Source: JAFGCL01 sp964423835
Lineage (GTDB): Bacteria; Chloroflexota; Dehalococcoidia; UBA2247; RBG-13-53-26
NCBI GenBank assembly: GCA_964423835.1
Contig: CAYRGJ010000001.1
Coordinates: 124,001 to 188,000 of the forward strand
Reading direction: 5' to 3'
Length of the DNA stretch: 64,000 bases
The notes under the pieces are model-generated. The model saw only the letters and a program-made list of their open reading frames with translations, did no database searches and was not told the DNA's origin. This document shows positions 1-12,665 of this stretch, piece after piece. A program made the position numbers and the translations under genes. Within the stretch, counting starts at the first letter, position 1. Each line of letters opens with the position of its first letter.

Positions 1-420
1 GGCGAACAGGCCGGCTTCAGCCACCTCGATACCTGACAGCTCCTTGCCGGCCATGGGGTGGCCGCCCACGAAGCTGGCGGTCTGCGGCACGGACTCCTCG
101 GCCCAGTGCATTACCTGGAGCTTGGTGCTGGCCACGTCGGTGACCACGGCCCCGGGCGCCAGGTGCGGGGCGATCTGCGACAGGACCTCCTTGATGGACA
201 TGGTGGGGATAGCCAGGATGACCAGCTCCGCCCCCTCCACGGCCCCCGCCAGCGATCCCTCCGCATGGTCGATAACGCCCAGCCGCCGGGCCCTCTCCGC
301 GTTCTCCGGCCGGCGGGCGTAGCCCGCCAGCTGCAGTCTTTCCTGCCCGGCGCCTTTCAGCGCCAGGCCCATTGACCCGCCGATCAAGCCCAGCCCCACA
401 ATGGCCACTCGCTCAGCCAT
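1..420 (-). CDS. tyrA: Prephenate dehydrogenase, 3' part cut off by window start
   Basis: The minus strand is open from an ATG at 420 to the window edge (140 codons). The N-terminus has the NAD-binding glycine motif VGLGLIGGS, then a DVASTK motif near residue 95 and GGHPMAGKE near residue 120, all typical of prephenate dehydrogenase, which oxidatively decarboxylates prephenate to 4-hydroxyphenylpyruvate in tyrosine synthesis. It lies about 100 bp downstream of the aspartate kinase gene on the same strand, so an amino-acid biosynthesis operon is likely. The C-terminal part and any regulatory domain are outside the window. Confidence 0.9.
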   Translation of the reverse strand, partial: MAERVAIVGLGLIGGSMGLALKGAGQERLQLAGYARRPENAERARRLGVIDHAEGSLAGAVEGAELVILAIPTMSIKEVLSQIAPHLAPGAVVTDVASTKLQVMHWAEESVPQTASFVGGHPMAGKELSGIEVAEAGLFA

Positions 421-517
421 CAGATGCTCCGCTGAAGTCAACTTGTGTCATGAGGTTTCCCCGGATGCCGGGCCCCGGAAACCCGGGGTCCGGATATCGG
501 GCCCCGACAGGCCCGGC

Positions 518-1735
<1,218 letters not shown>

Positions 1736-1740
1736 GTCGT

Positions 1741-2943
1741 CTATTCTACCAAGTTTTCCCCGCCAATCAAACGGCCCATAAGCGTGTGGCCCGGGTCCAC
1801 CTGCAGCCGGCTCCGGGCGGCCTCTGACTCGCTGAAGGCCGGGGCGCCTCCAGCGGGAATGCCGCTGCCGCAGCAGGCGAAGGGCACCGGGTCCTCCGTG
1901 TGGGTGCGCAACCGGATGGGTGTGGGATGGTCGGGCAGGACCAGCAGCCGCGATCGGGGCTCCGCGTCGAGCCGGCGCCGCACCGGCCCCACGACCCAGC
2001 GGTCGAAGCTCTCTATGGCCTCGATCTTGTGTTCCAGGTCGCCGTTGTGCCCGGCCTCGTCCGGGGCCTCGACATGGACCAGGACGAAGTCCCGGCTATC
2101 CAGGGCCTCCACGGCTCCGGCCCCCTTCCCCTGGTAGTTGGTGTCGTAGTACCCGGTGGCGCCGGGGACATCGATCAGCTCCAGCCCGACCAGAATGGCG
2201 ATGCCGTTGAGCAGGTCCACGGCCGAAATGACGCCCCCGCCCAGGCCGAACCGCTCTCTGAATGGGGGCAGGCGCGGGGTGACGCCCTGGCCCCACAGCC
2301 AGATCATGTTGGCCGGGCGCCGGCCTTGCTGCGCCCTGGCGGCATTGACCGGGTGGCCCTCCAGGATCTGGCGTGATTGGAGCATCAGGTCGGCCAGCGC
2401 TGCCGCCCGGTTCCCCCGCGGCAGATGGTCCCGCCATGGCTGCCCGGTGACATCATGCGGCGGGGTGCACAGCGTGCTGGCCAGGTCGGTGCCCCGGGCC
2501 ACGCAGATGTGACGGTAGCCCACCCCCGGGTAGAACTTCACCTCCGTGGAGGACAGGCGGCGGCTGATGGCGTCCAGAAGCTCCCGGGCCTCGCCCGTGG
2601 AGATGTGGCCCCCGGAGTAGTCCGCGATGCGCTCGTCTTCCACCGAGATGAGGTTGCAGCGGAACGCCACGTCCTCCGGGCCCAGCTTGATCCCCAGCCG
2701 GGCGGCCTCCAGCGGCGCCCGGCCGCTGTAGTACATCTTCGGGTCGTAGCCCAGCACCGACAGGGTGGCCACGTCCGACCCGGGCGGCATGCCCGGCGGC
2801 ACGGTCCGGATGCGGCCGATCTGTCCCCGGCGGGCGATCTCCCTGATGTTGGGGATGTCGGCCGCCTCCAGGGGCGTGCGCCCGCCCAGCCTGTCCAGCG
2901 GCTCGTCCGCCATGCCGTCGCCGATGAGCACGGCGTACTTCAT
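1741..2943 (-). CDS. apgM: Cofactor-independent phosphoglycerate mutase, archaeal-type
   Basis: 400 aa. The ATG at 2943 is chosen because AAGGAA lies just upstream and the family begins with MKYAVLIGDGMADEP. The motif PPGSDVATLSVLGYDP contains the serine expected to be phosphorylated, and the C-terminal LPDHPTPIRLRTHTEDPVPF is the metal-binding end of the alkaline-phosphatase fold. It interconverts 3- and 2-phosphoglycerate in glycolysis/gluconeogenesis. Same-strand neighbours are lysC and tyrA. The ApgM-type enzyme, rather than GpmI or GpmA, is common in archaea and some deep-branching bacteria. Confidence 0.92.
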   Translation of the reverse strand: MKYAVLIGDGMADEPLDRLGGRTPLEAADIPNIREIARRGQIGRIRTVPPGMPPGSDVATLSVLGYDPKMYYSGRAPLEAARLGIKLGPEDVAFRCNLISVEDERIADYSGGHISTGEARELLDAISRRLSSTEVKFYPGVGYRHICVARGTDLASTLCTPPHDVTGQPWRDHLPRGNRAAALADLMLQSRQILEGHPVNAARAQQGRRPANMIWLWGQGVTPRLPPFRERFGLGGGVISAVDLLNGIAILVGLELIDVPGATGYYDTNYQGKGAGAVEALDSRDFVLVHVEAPDEAGHNGDLEHKIEAIESFDRWVVGPVRRRLDAEPRSRLLVLPDHPTPIRLRTHTEDPVPFACCGSGIPAGGAPAFSESEAARSRLQVDPGHTLMGRLIGGENLVE

Positions 2944-2949
2944 GGTTCC

Positions 2950-2978
2950 TTGAGTTATGCGATCCGAGGTCATATAAT
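2950..2978 (+). promoter_or_regulatory. Sigma70-type promoter for tRNA-Pro
   Basis: A -35 box TTGAGT (2950-2955) and a perfect -10 box TATAAT (2973-2978) are separated by 17 bp. The predicted start falls 1-3 nt before the mature tRNA 5' end at 2987. The promoter overlaps the divergent apgM start region. Confidence 0.7.
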
Positions 2979-2986
2979 TCCTCTAT

Positions 2987-3064
2987 CGGGGTGTAGCGCA
3001 GTCGGTTTAGCGCGCAGCGTTCGGGACGCTGAGGTCGGAGGTTCAAATCCTCTCACCCCGACCA
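2987..3064 (+). tRNA. tRNA-Pro (anticodon CGG)
   Basis: Full cloverleaf: acceptor stem CGGGGTG pairs with CACCCCG, D-stem GCGC/GCGC, anticodon stem CAGCG/CGCTG around loop TTCGGGA (anticodon CGG), and T-arm GGAGG-TTCAAAT-CCTCT. The discriminator A and CCA end are encoded at 3061-3064. Confidence 0.95.
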
Positions 3065-3163
3065 TTCTCCGCCGCACTATCACCGGAGGTTGGCGCCCTC
3101 CGCTCTCGCTCAACCTCAAATGCCCGCCCGGCGCCAGACGTTTGTCCGGGGTTGGGCGCCGGC

Positions 3164-4009
3164 TCACTCCGCCAGTTCCTTCTTGGCCTGCTCCCACAGC
3201 CGGTCCTGCTCCTCGAGGGACAGGCTGGCCAGCGCCACGCCCTGGCGGTCGCAAGCTTCCTCCATGTGCCGGAACCGGCGGCTGAAACGCCGGCTGGCCA
3301 GGACCAGGGCCTCTTCCGACTCCACGCTCAGCCAGCGGGCCACGTTGACCAGGGCAAACAGCATGTCGCCGAACTCCCTTACCCTTTCGTCGTGCGTGGT
3401 CGACTCTCGCAGCTCCCGCACTTCCTCGGCCAGCTTGTCGATGGCGCCCTCTATCTCCTTCCAGTCGAAGCCCACCCGGGCGGCGCGCCGCTGCATGGCC
3501 TGGCTGTAGGCCAGGGCCGGCATCCCCCGGGGCAGGCCGTCCAGGACCGAGGACGTGCCCTTCTCCTCGCGCTTGATGGCCTCCCAGTTGGCCACCACAT
3601 CCGCGGCGCCGCTGACCCTGGCATCTCCGAAGACGTGCGGATGGCGCCGGACCAGCTTGGTGTTGATGCTGCGCAGGACGTCCTCCATGCTGAAGCGGCC
3701 ATCCTCGTGCCCGATCTGGGAGTGCAGGGCTAACTGCATCAGGATGTCGCCCAGCTCCTCGCACAGCTTGCGGTCATCGGCCTCGTCAATGGCCTCAAGC
3801 GCTTCGTAGCACTCTTCCAGGAGGTTCGGCTTCAGGGAGAGGTGGGTCTGCTGCCTGTCCCACGGGCAACCGTCAGGGGCCCGGAGCCTCGCGATTATGT
3901 CAAGAAGCTGGCCAAAGCCACGCACCGCTTCATGGTGCCGGCCGCAGCGGCCCTGCGGCGAGCCGTCTGGCGGGTTCCCGCCGTCATCGAGCTTTCCCTG
4001 ATCAGGCAT
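3164..4009 (-). CDS. mazG: Nucleoside triphosphate pyrophosphohydrolase MazG
   Basis: 281 aa with two MazG helical repeats. The first has CPWDRQQTH, LLEECYEALEAID and EELGDILMQLALHSQI, carrying the EExxE/D metal ligands. The second is centred on EEVRELRES and EFGDMLFALVNVARWL. It hydrolyses NTPs to NMP and pyrophosphate and is a housekeeping enzyme linked to nucleotide sanitation and (p)ppGpp control. The ATG at 4009 follows the gyrA stop by 4 nt and lacks an SD, so translation is probably coupled. The first 30 residues are not part of the conserved domain, and a start nearer the motif is possible. Confidence 0.92.
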   Translation of the reverse strand: MPDQGKLDDGGNPPDGSPQGRCGRHHEAVRGFGQLLDIIARLRAPDGCPWDRQQTHLSLKPNLLEECYEALEAIDEADDRKLCEELGDILMQLALHSQIGHEDGRFSMEDVLRSINTKLVRRHPHVFGDARVSGAADVVANWEAIKREEKGTSSVLDGLPRGMPALAYSQAMQRRAARVGFDWKEIEGAIDKLAEEVRELRESTTHDERVREFGDMLFALVNVARWLSVESEEALVLASRRFSRRFRHMEEACDRQGVALASLSLEEQDRLWEQAKKELAE

Positions 4010-4013
4010 GAGG

Positions 4014-6469
<2,456 letters not shown>

Positions 6470-6473
<4 letters not shown>

Positions 6474-7309
6474 TCTGCGCGCGACCTGCTTTCGTCATCT
6501 GTCCCGGAGCGGTCGAAGGCGTCCGTCACCGAGAAGCCCTCCCTCTCGGCATCAATGGCCTCATCGGAGTCATCGGCGAAATCCTCCTCCTCCAGGCGGT
6601 GCCTCAGGAGGCTCTCCCTCACATAAGGGCGGTACCCCTGCTTGTCCTTCAGGGGGAATGAGGGCCGGCCGGCCTGGCTGGGATGCTGATACACCTCCCG
6701 GACGATGACCTTCGTCTCCTTGTCACCCAGGCTGTGCATGGCGGACATGTACTGGTTGCCCAGCTTGGTGAGCTTGGCCAGGCGCGCCCCATACTTGGGC
6801 TCCACTTCTCCCAGGTATTCGCCTTCCTTGTTCTGGACCAGCAGCCTCTCGCCTTCGACGTAGGGCACCAGCTCATCCCCGGGGGCCATCTTGGCCAGCA
6901 CCTCTTGCGCGGCCAGGCTGACCAGCTTCACGACCCGGGCCTTGCCGGTTTCTTCCACGAATATGTCGGCCACCACCTTGCGGGCGTCGGGCTTGGCGGG
7001 GCGCTTGCTCATCAGCGACAGCCGGCCCAGGTTCTTCTTGGCGATCATGTTGAAGGAATCCAGCGCCAGCGTCTGCTCGTAGGTCTTCCTGGCTTCGTCG
7101 TATTCCCCGATCTCCGTCAGGGCCCGGCCCAGCCGGTTACAGGTCTCGACGTCGTCGGGGTACTTCTCCAGGATCTTGCGGTTGGCCGCCACCGCCTCCT
7201 GCCACTGCCCCTTCAGTGCCAGATCGACTGCTTCTTTGGCATACCTTTCCAGGTCCGGTCGGTTCTTGTGAGGGCTCAACCTCTCCTCCAGGGATGATTG
7301 CAGCGCCAC
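6470..7309 (-). CDS. Tetratricopeptide-repeat protein of unknown role
   Basis: 279 aa, hydrophilic, no signal peptide. Residues about 20-95 form two TPR units (KGQWQEAVAANRKILEKYPD, then EIGEYDEARKTYEQTLALD). The middle part (EVLAKMAPGDELVPYVEG) is unfamiliar, and the tail is acidic and probably disordered. TPRs usually mediate protein contacts. The stop overlaps the gyrA start by 4 nt, so it is translationally coupled to gyrase; whether that is functional is unknown. Confidence 0.75.
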
Positions 7310-7366
7310 GCCTACGCGGAGCGCATTTGAGGATTTTAGAGGTTGGCAGAGGAATTTGCAAGTGCA

Positions 7367-8437
7367 TTACGCGTGGGCCTCAGCCGCCGCAACCCTGGCT
7401 TCCGGCACTGGGCGTCTCCGCAGGTTGAGGATCAGGGCCAGGGTGATCGTGGCGTAAGCCACGAAGCTGCGGAAGTACTCCCCCAGGGCGGCGTCGCCGA
7501 AGATGTGCTGCCCGGCCTGCGGGGAGATGACGAAGAGCGTGTGGAACAGCAGTACCCCCAGAATGACGTGACGGACCCGGGCATCCTTGACCGTGGCGCC
7601 GCCGGCCAGTATCGCCGCCGCCGAGATGATGTCCGAGTTGCCATGGGCCGTATAGACGCTGAACATGCCCATGTTCTGGAGGTAGATCAACTGGCCCAGG
7701 CAGGCGATGACGAGGGACAGGATCATGACCATGATGCGAGTGCGGTTCACGTCTATCCCCAGGACCTCGGCCCTGTCCATGTCCTGTCCCATCGCCCTGA
7801 TCCTCTGCCCCAGGCGGGTGTTCAGGAAGTAGCCCATTACCAGGCAGAAGGCCAGGACTACCAGGATCATGAAGAGCGGGATGTCAACGCCGGCCAGGTG
7901 CAGCTCCCAGGTCCGATCCAGGATGTTCCGGTAGGCATCGAGGTCCACCATGCTCCTCACTCCCCTGCCCGTTGAGAGCAGGATCTCGCGGTTCCAGGCC
8001 GGTATGACCGTGCCGTAGCCCACCAGGAAAACCAGCTGATAGACTCCGTTGGCCAGCAGCCCTATGACGATGGTGGCGATCATCTCCTTCCCCTTCACCC
8101 GGTTCAGGAACCGCCCCAGGACGTACCCGGTGGCCACGGCCAGAAGGATGCCCACCGCGGTGGCCATCAGGAGCCCACCCCAACTGCCGATCTGCAGGAT
8201 GATGACAGTCAACATGGCGGCCTGCGCGCACATGGCCCCCACCACGATGGCGAAGTTTATGCCCATCCCGGCCACGATGGGCAGGACCAGGGACAGGACC
8301 AGCACTCCGTCACGGATGAACCGGGTGACCACCTGGTTCACCACGAAGGTCCCGCTGAGCTGGGAGAAGAAAAGACCGGCCAGCGACAGTGCCAGAAAGA
8401 TCAGGGGGACGAGGTTGATGCTCTTTATCCTTCTCAT
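7367..8437 (-). CDS. ABC transporter permease, second of two
   Basis: 356 aa with about eight to ten hydrophobic segments, in the BPD_transp_2 family (RbsC/BmpC-like). The start at 8437 overlaps the previous permease stop by 4 nt (ATGA), and the protein begins MRRIKSINLVPLIFLA. The motifs ISAAAILAGGATVKDA and RVKGKEMIATIVIGLLANG match the coupling-loop regions of this family. It should pair with the upstream permease as a heterodimer in the membrane. The cargo is unknown; see the binding lipoprotein. Confidence 0.88.
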   Translation of the reverse strand: MRRIKSINLVPLIFLALSLAGLFFSQLSGTFVVNQVVTRFIRDGVLVLSLVLPIVAGMGINFAIVVGAMCAQAAMLTVIILQIGSWGGLLMATAVGILLAVATGYVLGRFLNRVKGKEMIATIVIGLLANGVYQLVFLVGYGTVIPAWNREILLSTGRGVRSMVDLDAYRNILDRTWELHLAGVDIPLFMILVVLAFCLVMGYFLNTRLGQRIRAMGQDMDRAEVLGIDVNRTRIMVMILSLVIACLGQLIYLQNMGMFSVYTAHGNSDIISAAAILAGGATVKDARVRHVILGVLLFHTLFVISPQAGQHIFGDAALGEYFRSFVAYATITLALILNLRRRPVPEARVAAAEAHA

Positions 8438-9465
8438 CGGGACTGGCCTCCTCCCGCATAGATCAGCGCGTAGAGGATGATGCAGCTGGAGACGATGACC
8501 CTCAGGATCTCCGAGAGCTGTGGCACGAGCAGGGCATTGGCCAGCGGGCCGCTCATGACATACATGGTCTGGAAGAGGGAGGTCCCCACCAGCACGTGCG
8601 TTATGGAGGCCCTCCGGCCCGTGCTGCCTCCCAGCAGCATGGCCGAGGCCGCCGGAAAGGCCATCATCAGCGGCGCGTCGTAGAGCTCTATGAAGCCGTA
8701 GCCCTGGGCATAGAAGCAGATGCCCACCGCGGCGATGGCGGTGGACATCACCACGGCTATGGTCCTGTAGTGGTTGACATTGATCCCGGAGAAACGGGCG
8801 AAGGTCTCGCTCTCGCCCACGGCCGCCAGGGCCCGGCCGCTCCGTGTCCGCAGGTAGACCGCCAGCAGCAGGCACAGAAACCCGGCTGTGAGCAGGCCGC
8901 CCAGGGGCACGCGGAGCCCGCCGATATTGAAGGCCCACAGGTTGTTGAGCACCTTCCCGAAGGTGCTGTCCAGCCCGATGGTGGGGCGCAGGCCGCGGCC
9001 CCCGATGATCCACCTCATTTCCGGGTTGGAGAACGGCGCCACGTTCCAGAAGAAGCACATGACGAAGACCACGGAGAAGCCGACAAAGAGCCCGGTTATT
9101 TCTTCCTGTCCCTTGACACGGTGGGCCACCCGCGCGTAAAGGAAGCCGAAGACCAGGCCCGCCAGCAGGGATACCAGGACCGCGAGGGCGAAGCCGGCCA
9201 TCCCCGTAAGCCGGTAGTTCACGGCCACACACATCCCCAGCAGCCCGGCGCAGAGGCCGGCCGGGAGGCCGTAGTTGATGCCCATGCCGGAGTTCAGCAT
9301 GGGGACCAGCGACAGCACCATGACCCCGTTCATGACCAGCCTGACCAGGGCGTTACCGAGCAGCCCGGGGAGGGGTATGTTTCCGACCAGGGGTGCGGCC
9401 ACCGCCATGGCTATCAGGAAGACGAGCACGATGAGCTGGGGGGCGTTCCGTTTGACCAGGGACAT
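8434..9465 (-). CDS. ABC transporter permease, first of two
   Basis: 343 aa, polytopic membrane protein of the same family as the next gene. It begins MSLVKRNAPQLIVLVFLIAM. It shares features with its partner, such as a GMGINYGLPAGLCAG segment (GMGINFAIVVGAMCA in the partner) and a VKGQEEITGLFVGF loop, so the two are paralogous halves of one channel. Its start overlaps the ATPase gene stop by 1 nt. It translocates the substrate delivered by the lipoprotein encoded at 11188-12324. Confidence 0.88.
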   Translation of the reverse strand: MSLVKRNAPQLIVLVFLIAMAVAAPLVGNIPLPGLLGNALVRLVMNGVMVLSLVPMLNSGMGINYGLPAGLCAGLLGMCVAVNYRLTGMAGFALAVLVSLLAGLVFGFLYARVAHRVKGQEEITGLFVGFSVVFVMCFFWNVAPFSNPEMRWIIGGRGLRPTIGLDSTFGKVLNNLWAFNIGGLRVPLGGLLTAGFLCLLLAVYLRTRSGRALAAVGESETFARFSGINVNHYRTIAVVMSTAIAAVGICFYAQGYGFIELYDAPLMMAFPAASAMLLGGSTGRRASITHVLVGTSLFQTMYVMSGPLANALLVPQLSEILRVIVSSCIILYALIYAGGGQSR

Positions 9466-11072
9466 CAGCCTCCGGCCCCCTGGCTCCGGGTGACCGAGGA
9501 TGGCGGCCTCTCCCCGCCCAGGGCCAGGGAGAACTCCGAATCTGGGGCATGGGGTGGCAGCTCGGCCAGGACCTCTCCCTCGTACATGACCAGAATGCGG
9601 TCGCAGATCTGCTTCAGCTCGGCCAGCTCGCTGGAGATGTAGATGATGGAGGTCCCCTGGTCCTCGTTCATGCGCAGCAGAGCCTCCAGGATGGCCTGCC
9701 GGGCGCCGATGTCCACCCCGCGCGTCGGCTCGGCCACCAGCAGCACCCTGGGTTCCAGGGCGAAGGCCCGGGCCAGGCAGACCTTCTGCTGGTTCCCGCC
9801 GCTCAACTGCTCCACGCGCTGACGAGGGTCCCGGCAGCGGATGTCCAGCCTCTGCACGCTCTCCTGAGCGTACCGCCGGCTGGCCTTCCAGTCGATGGTG
9901 GAGAGCGGCCCCAGCCGAAGCTTCAGGAACCGCTGCTTGTGCTGGGCCGCGGTGAAGATGATGTTCTCCTCAATGGAGCGGTCCAGCAGGAGCCCCGCCC
10001 CCCGCCGGTCGTCCGGAAGGTAACAGACTTCCTGCGCCAGGACCCTGGGCGAGGAACCCGTGTCCAGGGGCCGTCCATCCACCAGGACCCGGCCTCGGGT
10101 CGGGTGGGACCCCATCAGCCCATGTCCCAGGGCCAGCTTCCCGTGCCCGGCCAGCCCGGCGATGCCCACTATCTCACCCCGGCGCAGGTCCAGGCTGAGG
10201 CTCCTGATGGGCTCGCCCGGCATGTCGACGGCGAAGCCCTCGAATCTCATCAGCACGGGGCCCGGGTCCGGCCTGGTGCCCCGCTTCGTCCCCGCCAGGC
10301 TGCGCCCTACCATCGCCAGGGCCACGGCGCCCAGGGCGAAGTCTGCGTCCCCGCGGCGCATATCCGCCGCTACCTCGCCGTCGCGCAGAACCGTGATTCG
10401 CTGGCAGACGCTCAGCACCTCCTCCAGCCGGTGCGAGACGAAGATGATGCCTACCCCCTGTTCGGCGATCTCCCGGATGATGGACAAGAGCCGGCGCGCG
10501 TCTTCCCCGTCCAGGGCGGCAGTCGGCTCATCCAGGATCAGCACCCGGAGCCTCTTGCGGCCAATCTCCCGGGCTATCTCGATGTACTGCTTCAGGTTGA
10601 CCGACAGATCGTCCGACCTGATAGAGGTATCGACATCGACGCCGAGCCTCTTCAGCAGAGCACTGGCATCCGCGCTGTCCTGGCTCTGGTCAATGGAGGC
10701 CAGGGAGGGCCCGAGAAACCTTCTTGACAGCGGATGCAGGTTCTCCCGTCCCAGCTGGATGTTCTGCGCAATGGTCAGGCCCGGCAGGATGGCAAACTCC
10801 TGGTGGACCATGCCCACGCCGGCCGTCATGGCTTCTCCCGGAGAGCGCAACTGAAACGCTCTCCCGTCCAGCGAGATGCGCCCGGAGAAGCCGCCTGTTT
10901 GCCTGATGATGGGATGCCCTATCAATATGTTCAGGAGGGTTGTCTTGCCTGAGCCGTTCTCGCCCACCAGCCCGTGGATCTCTCCGGCGCCGACCTCGAG
11001 ATCGACGGATTTCAGAACACGGTTGGCGCCGAAGCTCTTGGAGAGGCTCTCAACCCTCAGCATGACAGGCAC
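9465..11072 (-). CDS. ABC transporter ATPase, two fused nucleotide-binding domains
   Basis: 535 aa with duplicated ABC domains, like RbsA/XylG. The N-terminal half has Walker A GENGSGKTT (about residue 38) and Walker B LRVLILDEPTAAL, but a degenerate signature (DLSVNLKQYIEIARE). The C-terminal half has a degenerate Walker A (AGLAGHGKLALGHGL) and an intact signature LSGGNQQKVCLARAFA. This complementary asymmetry is normal for the family. It powers the two permeases encoded immediately downstream. Confidence 0.92.
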   Translation of the reverse strand: MPVMLRVESLSKSFGANRVLKSVDLEVGAGEIHGLVGENGSGKTTLLNILIGHPIIRQTGGFSGRISLDGRAFQLRSPGEAMTAGVGMVHQEFAILPGLTIAQNIQLGRENLHPLSRRFLGPSLASIDQSQDSADASALLKRLGVDVDTSIRSDDLSVNLKQYIEIAREIGRKRLRVLILDEPTAALDGEDARRLLSIIREIAEQGVGIIFVSHRLEEVLSVCQRITVLRDGEVAADMRRGDADFALGAVALAMVGRSLAGTKRGTRPDPGPVLMRFEGFAVDMPGEPIRSLSLDLRRGEIVGIAGLAGHGKLALGHGLMGSHPTRGRVLVDGRPLDTGSSPRVLAQEVCYLPDDRRGAGLLLDRSIEENIIFTAAQHKQRFLKLRLGPLSTIDWKASRRYAQESVQRLDIRCRDPRQRVEQLSGGNQQKVCLARAFALEPRVLLVAEPTRGVDIGARQAILEALLRMNEDQGTSIIYISSELAELKQICDRILVMYEGEVLAELPPHAPDSEFSLALGGERPPSSVTRSQGAGG

Positions 11073-11118
11073 TTGTCCTCCGGAAGCGATCGGGGTAATC
11101 CGCCGGATGGCGATCCTG

Positions 11119-11156
11119 CGGAAACCGGCCGCCGTGGTGCCGGCGGCCGGTTTCCG
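11119..11156. promoter_or_regulatory. Perfect 15-bp stem-loop between binding-protein and ATPase genes
   Basis: Left arm 11119-11133 (cggaaaccggccgcc) and right arm 11142-11156 are exact reverse complements around an 8-nt loop. No T-run follows on either strand. Its position in an ABC operon, after the binding-protein gene, fits an mRNA-stabilising or attenuating hairpin that keeps binding-protein transcript in excess. Confidence 0.65.
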
Positions 11157-11187
11157 TCTGTGTAGTCTCGACCTGGTCCAGCGCCGC

Positions 11188-12324
11188 CTAGTAGATGATG
11201 GAGTCCATTATGATCAGGTAGTAGTTGTCTATGTCCTCCTCCATCTTGTTGAAGCTGACATTCACCCCCGCGATGTCCTTGGCGGGCTGCTCCAGCTCCT
11301 CGATGACGAGTTTGTCCTTGTCAATCGATCCTTCCACCATCCCCATGGCCACCTCGGCCGCAAACTGGGGGAAGAACATGGATACCGACACGGGCCAGGT
11401 AGAAAGCCTGCCGGTCATCCCGGCCGCCGCGGCCTTCTGCTTTATCAGGTCATTGACTGCATCGAAGTCCACCGGCCCTGCCGTGGAGATCTCCAGGCCC
11501 ATGGCGGCGGGGAAGCCCTGAAGCGGTGTGGGGCAGCACTGCTCGGCCATGATGAACTTGAGCTCCAGCGCCTTGGCAATGATCACGTCCTGCATGGGAC
11601 AGTTGGTGCCGAAGATGCAGGTGTCCGTGCCGTACTGGGCGATCTGGCGCGGGATGTCCTCGCCCAGGAACTGCAGCATGGCCGGCTTGCCGCCGCCGGC
11701 AGCCTGTGGATCAGGCGTGAGCACCTCCACGAAGGTCATGCCCAGGTTCTCGGAGGTCTGCTTCATGAGGTCTCTCCTGGTGGCGATGACCTCCTTGGCC
11801 ATGTGCGTTGGGAACGAGTAGTGGATCAGGGTCTTAGCGCCCATCTGGTGGGCCTTGGTGGCGATAGTGACGCCCCGCTGTACCCAGTCCGTGTCCAGGC
11901 AGAGGTCAATGTAGTCCGACATCATGTGAGGGTCGTCCCATATCGGGGCGGTGACCACTACCATGTCCGGCCGCTTCTCTTTGACCTTCTGGATCCCGGC
12001 CAGAAGCCCCTCGTAGCCGGCGCAGATGACAATGGCCTTGACGGCCGGGTCGTCTCCCAGGCTGCTGACCTGGGTGACGGCTGTCTCCAGCTCTTCCGAG
12101 AAGTTCTGGGGCAGGACAACGTGCTCCACGCGCCCCGGGTACTTCTCGGCCACGACCTGCGCTCCGCGGTACTCTTCCTCGCTGGCCGTCAGGGTCGGGG
12201 TGACCATGCCTATCTTGAATTCTTCGTTGCTGTCTGATTCTCCGCATGCCATCGGAAGTGCGCTCCCCAGCAACAGGGCGATCAGCAGGAGCGCAAAGAT
12301 TATGCTGATGAACCTGGCTTTCAA
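11188..12324 (-). CDS. DUF3798-type solute-binding lipoprotein of the ABC importer
   Basis: 378 aa. The start is a TTG at 12324 behind a strong SD (AAGGAGG), giving MKARFISIIFALLLIALLLG and a lipidation cysteine at residue 27. The mature part (KIGMVTPTLTASEEEYRGAQ, VKAIVICAGYEG, RPDMVVVTAPIWDDPHMMSD, THMAKEVIATRRDLMKQ) has the periplasmic-binding fold and resembles, from memory, the DUF3798 family, whose ligands are unknown. It is followed by the ATPase and two permeases, so it is the capture component of a complete importer. The double-cubane reductase pair lies upstream on the same strand. Confidence 0.75.
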   Translation of the reverse strand: MKARFISIIFALLLIALLLGSALPMACGESDSNEEFKIGMVTPTLTASEEEYRGAQVVAEKYPGRVEHVVLPQNFSEELETAVTQVSSLGDDPAVKAIVICAGYEGLLAGIQKVKEKRPDMVVVTAPIWDDPHMMSDYIDLCLDTDWVQRGVTIATKAHQMGAKTLIHYSFPTHMAKEVIATRRDLMKQTSENLGMTFVEVLTPDPQAAGGGKPAMLQFLGEDIPRQIAQYGTDTCIFGTNCPMQDVIIAKALELKFIMAEQCCPTPLQGFPAAMGLEISTAGPVDFDAVNDLIKQKAAAAGMTGRLSTWPVSVSMFFPQFAAEVAMGMVEGSIDKDKLVIEELEQPAKDIAGVNVSFNKMEEDIDNYYLIIMDSIIY

Positions 12325-12665
12325 TGGCCCTCCTTAACACCTTAGACTAGTCAATCTGATACCTGAGGTCGGCTCATGGGGTTGCCTGCACCCTTGAAGG
12401 CAGGCGTTTCGGTCAGTCGCCTTCCGCCGCGCGGCTGCCACGATGGGTGAGACAGCCTGCAGACCCGGTCCGGGCCCGGGTATGGCCCGGCCGATGTCCT
12501 GTCCGGCCGGCCGATGGTGCGACGCGATGCGCGACGCGCATCGTCAGCGCACGCGATCAGGTGCGGCGGTTGCGAATCGGCATGGCATCACCCCCTCTCC
12601 GGTCGACGGCGCGGGCGGGGCAGCCCGGCGGTCGGTTATGGCGTGTACAACGTTATCACGGACCA
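12325..12665. other. 341-bp gap upstream of the importer
   Basis: No convincing gene. It must hold the end of the activase transcript and any promoter for the importer, but I see no clear sigma70 pair. A modest hairpin (gcctgc at 12384-12389, gcaggc at 12400-12405) could be part of a terminator or leader. The dyad cgtg/cacg around 12640-12660 has the loose form of a LysR-type box. Confidence 0.4.

Noticed and set aside
8438..9232. Minus-strand frame fusing the second permease to upstream sequence
   Set aside because: The extension is a shifted frame of the first permease. The real start at 8437 overlaps the previous stop by 4 nt.
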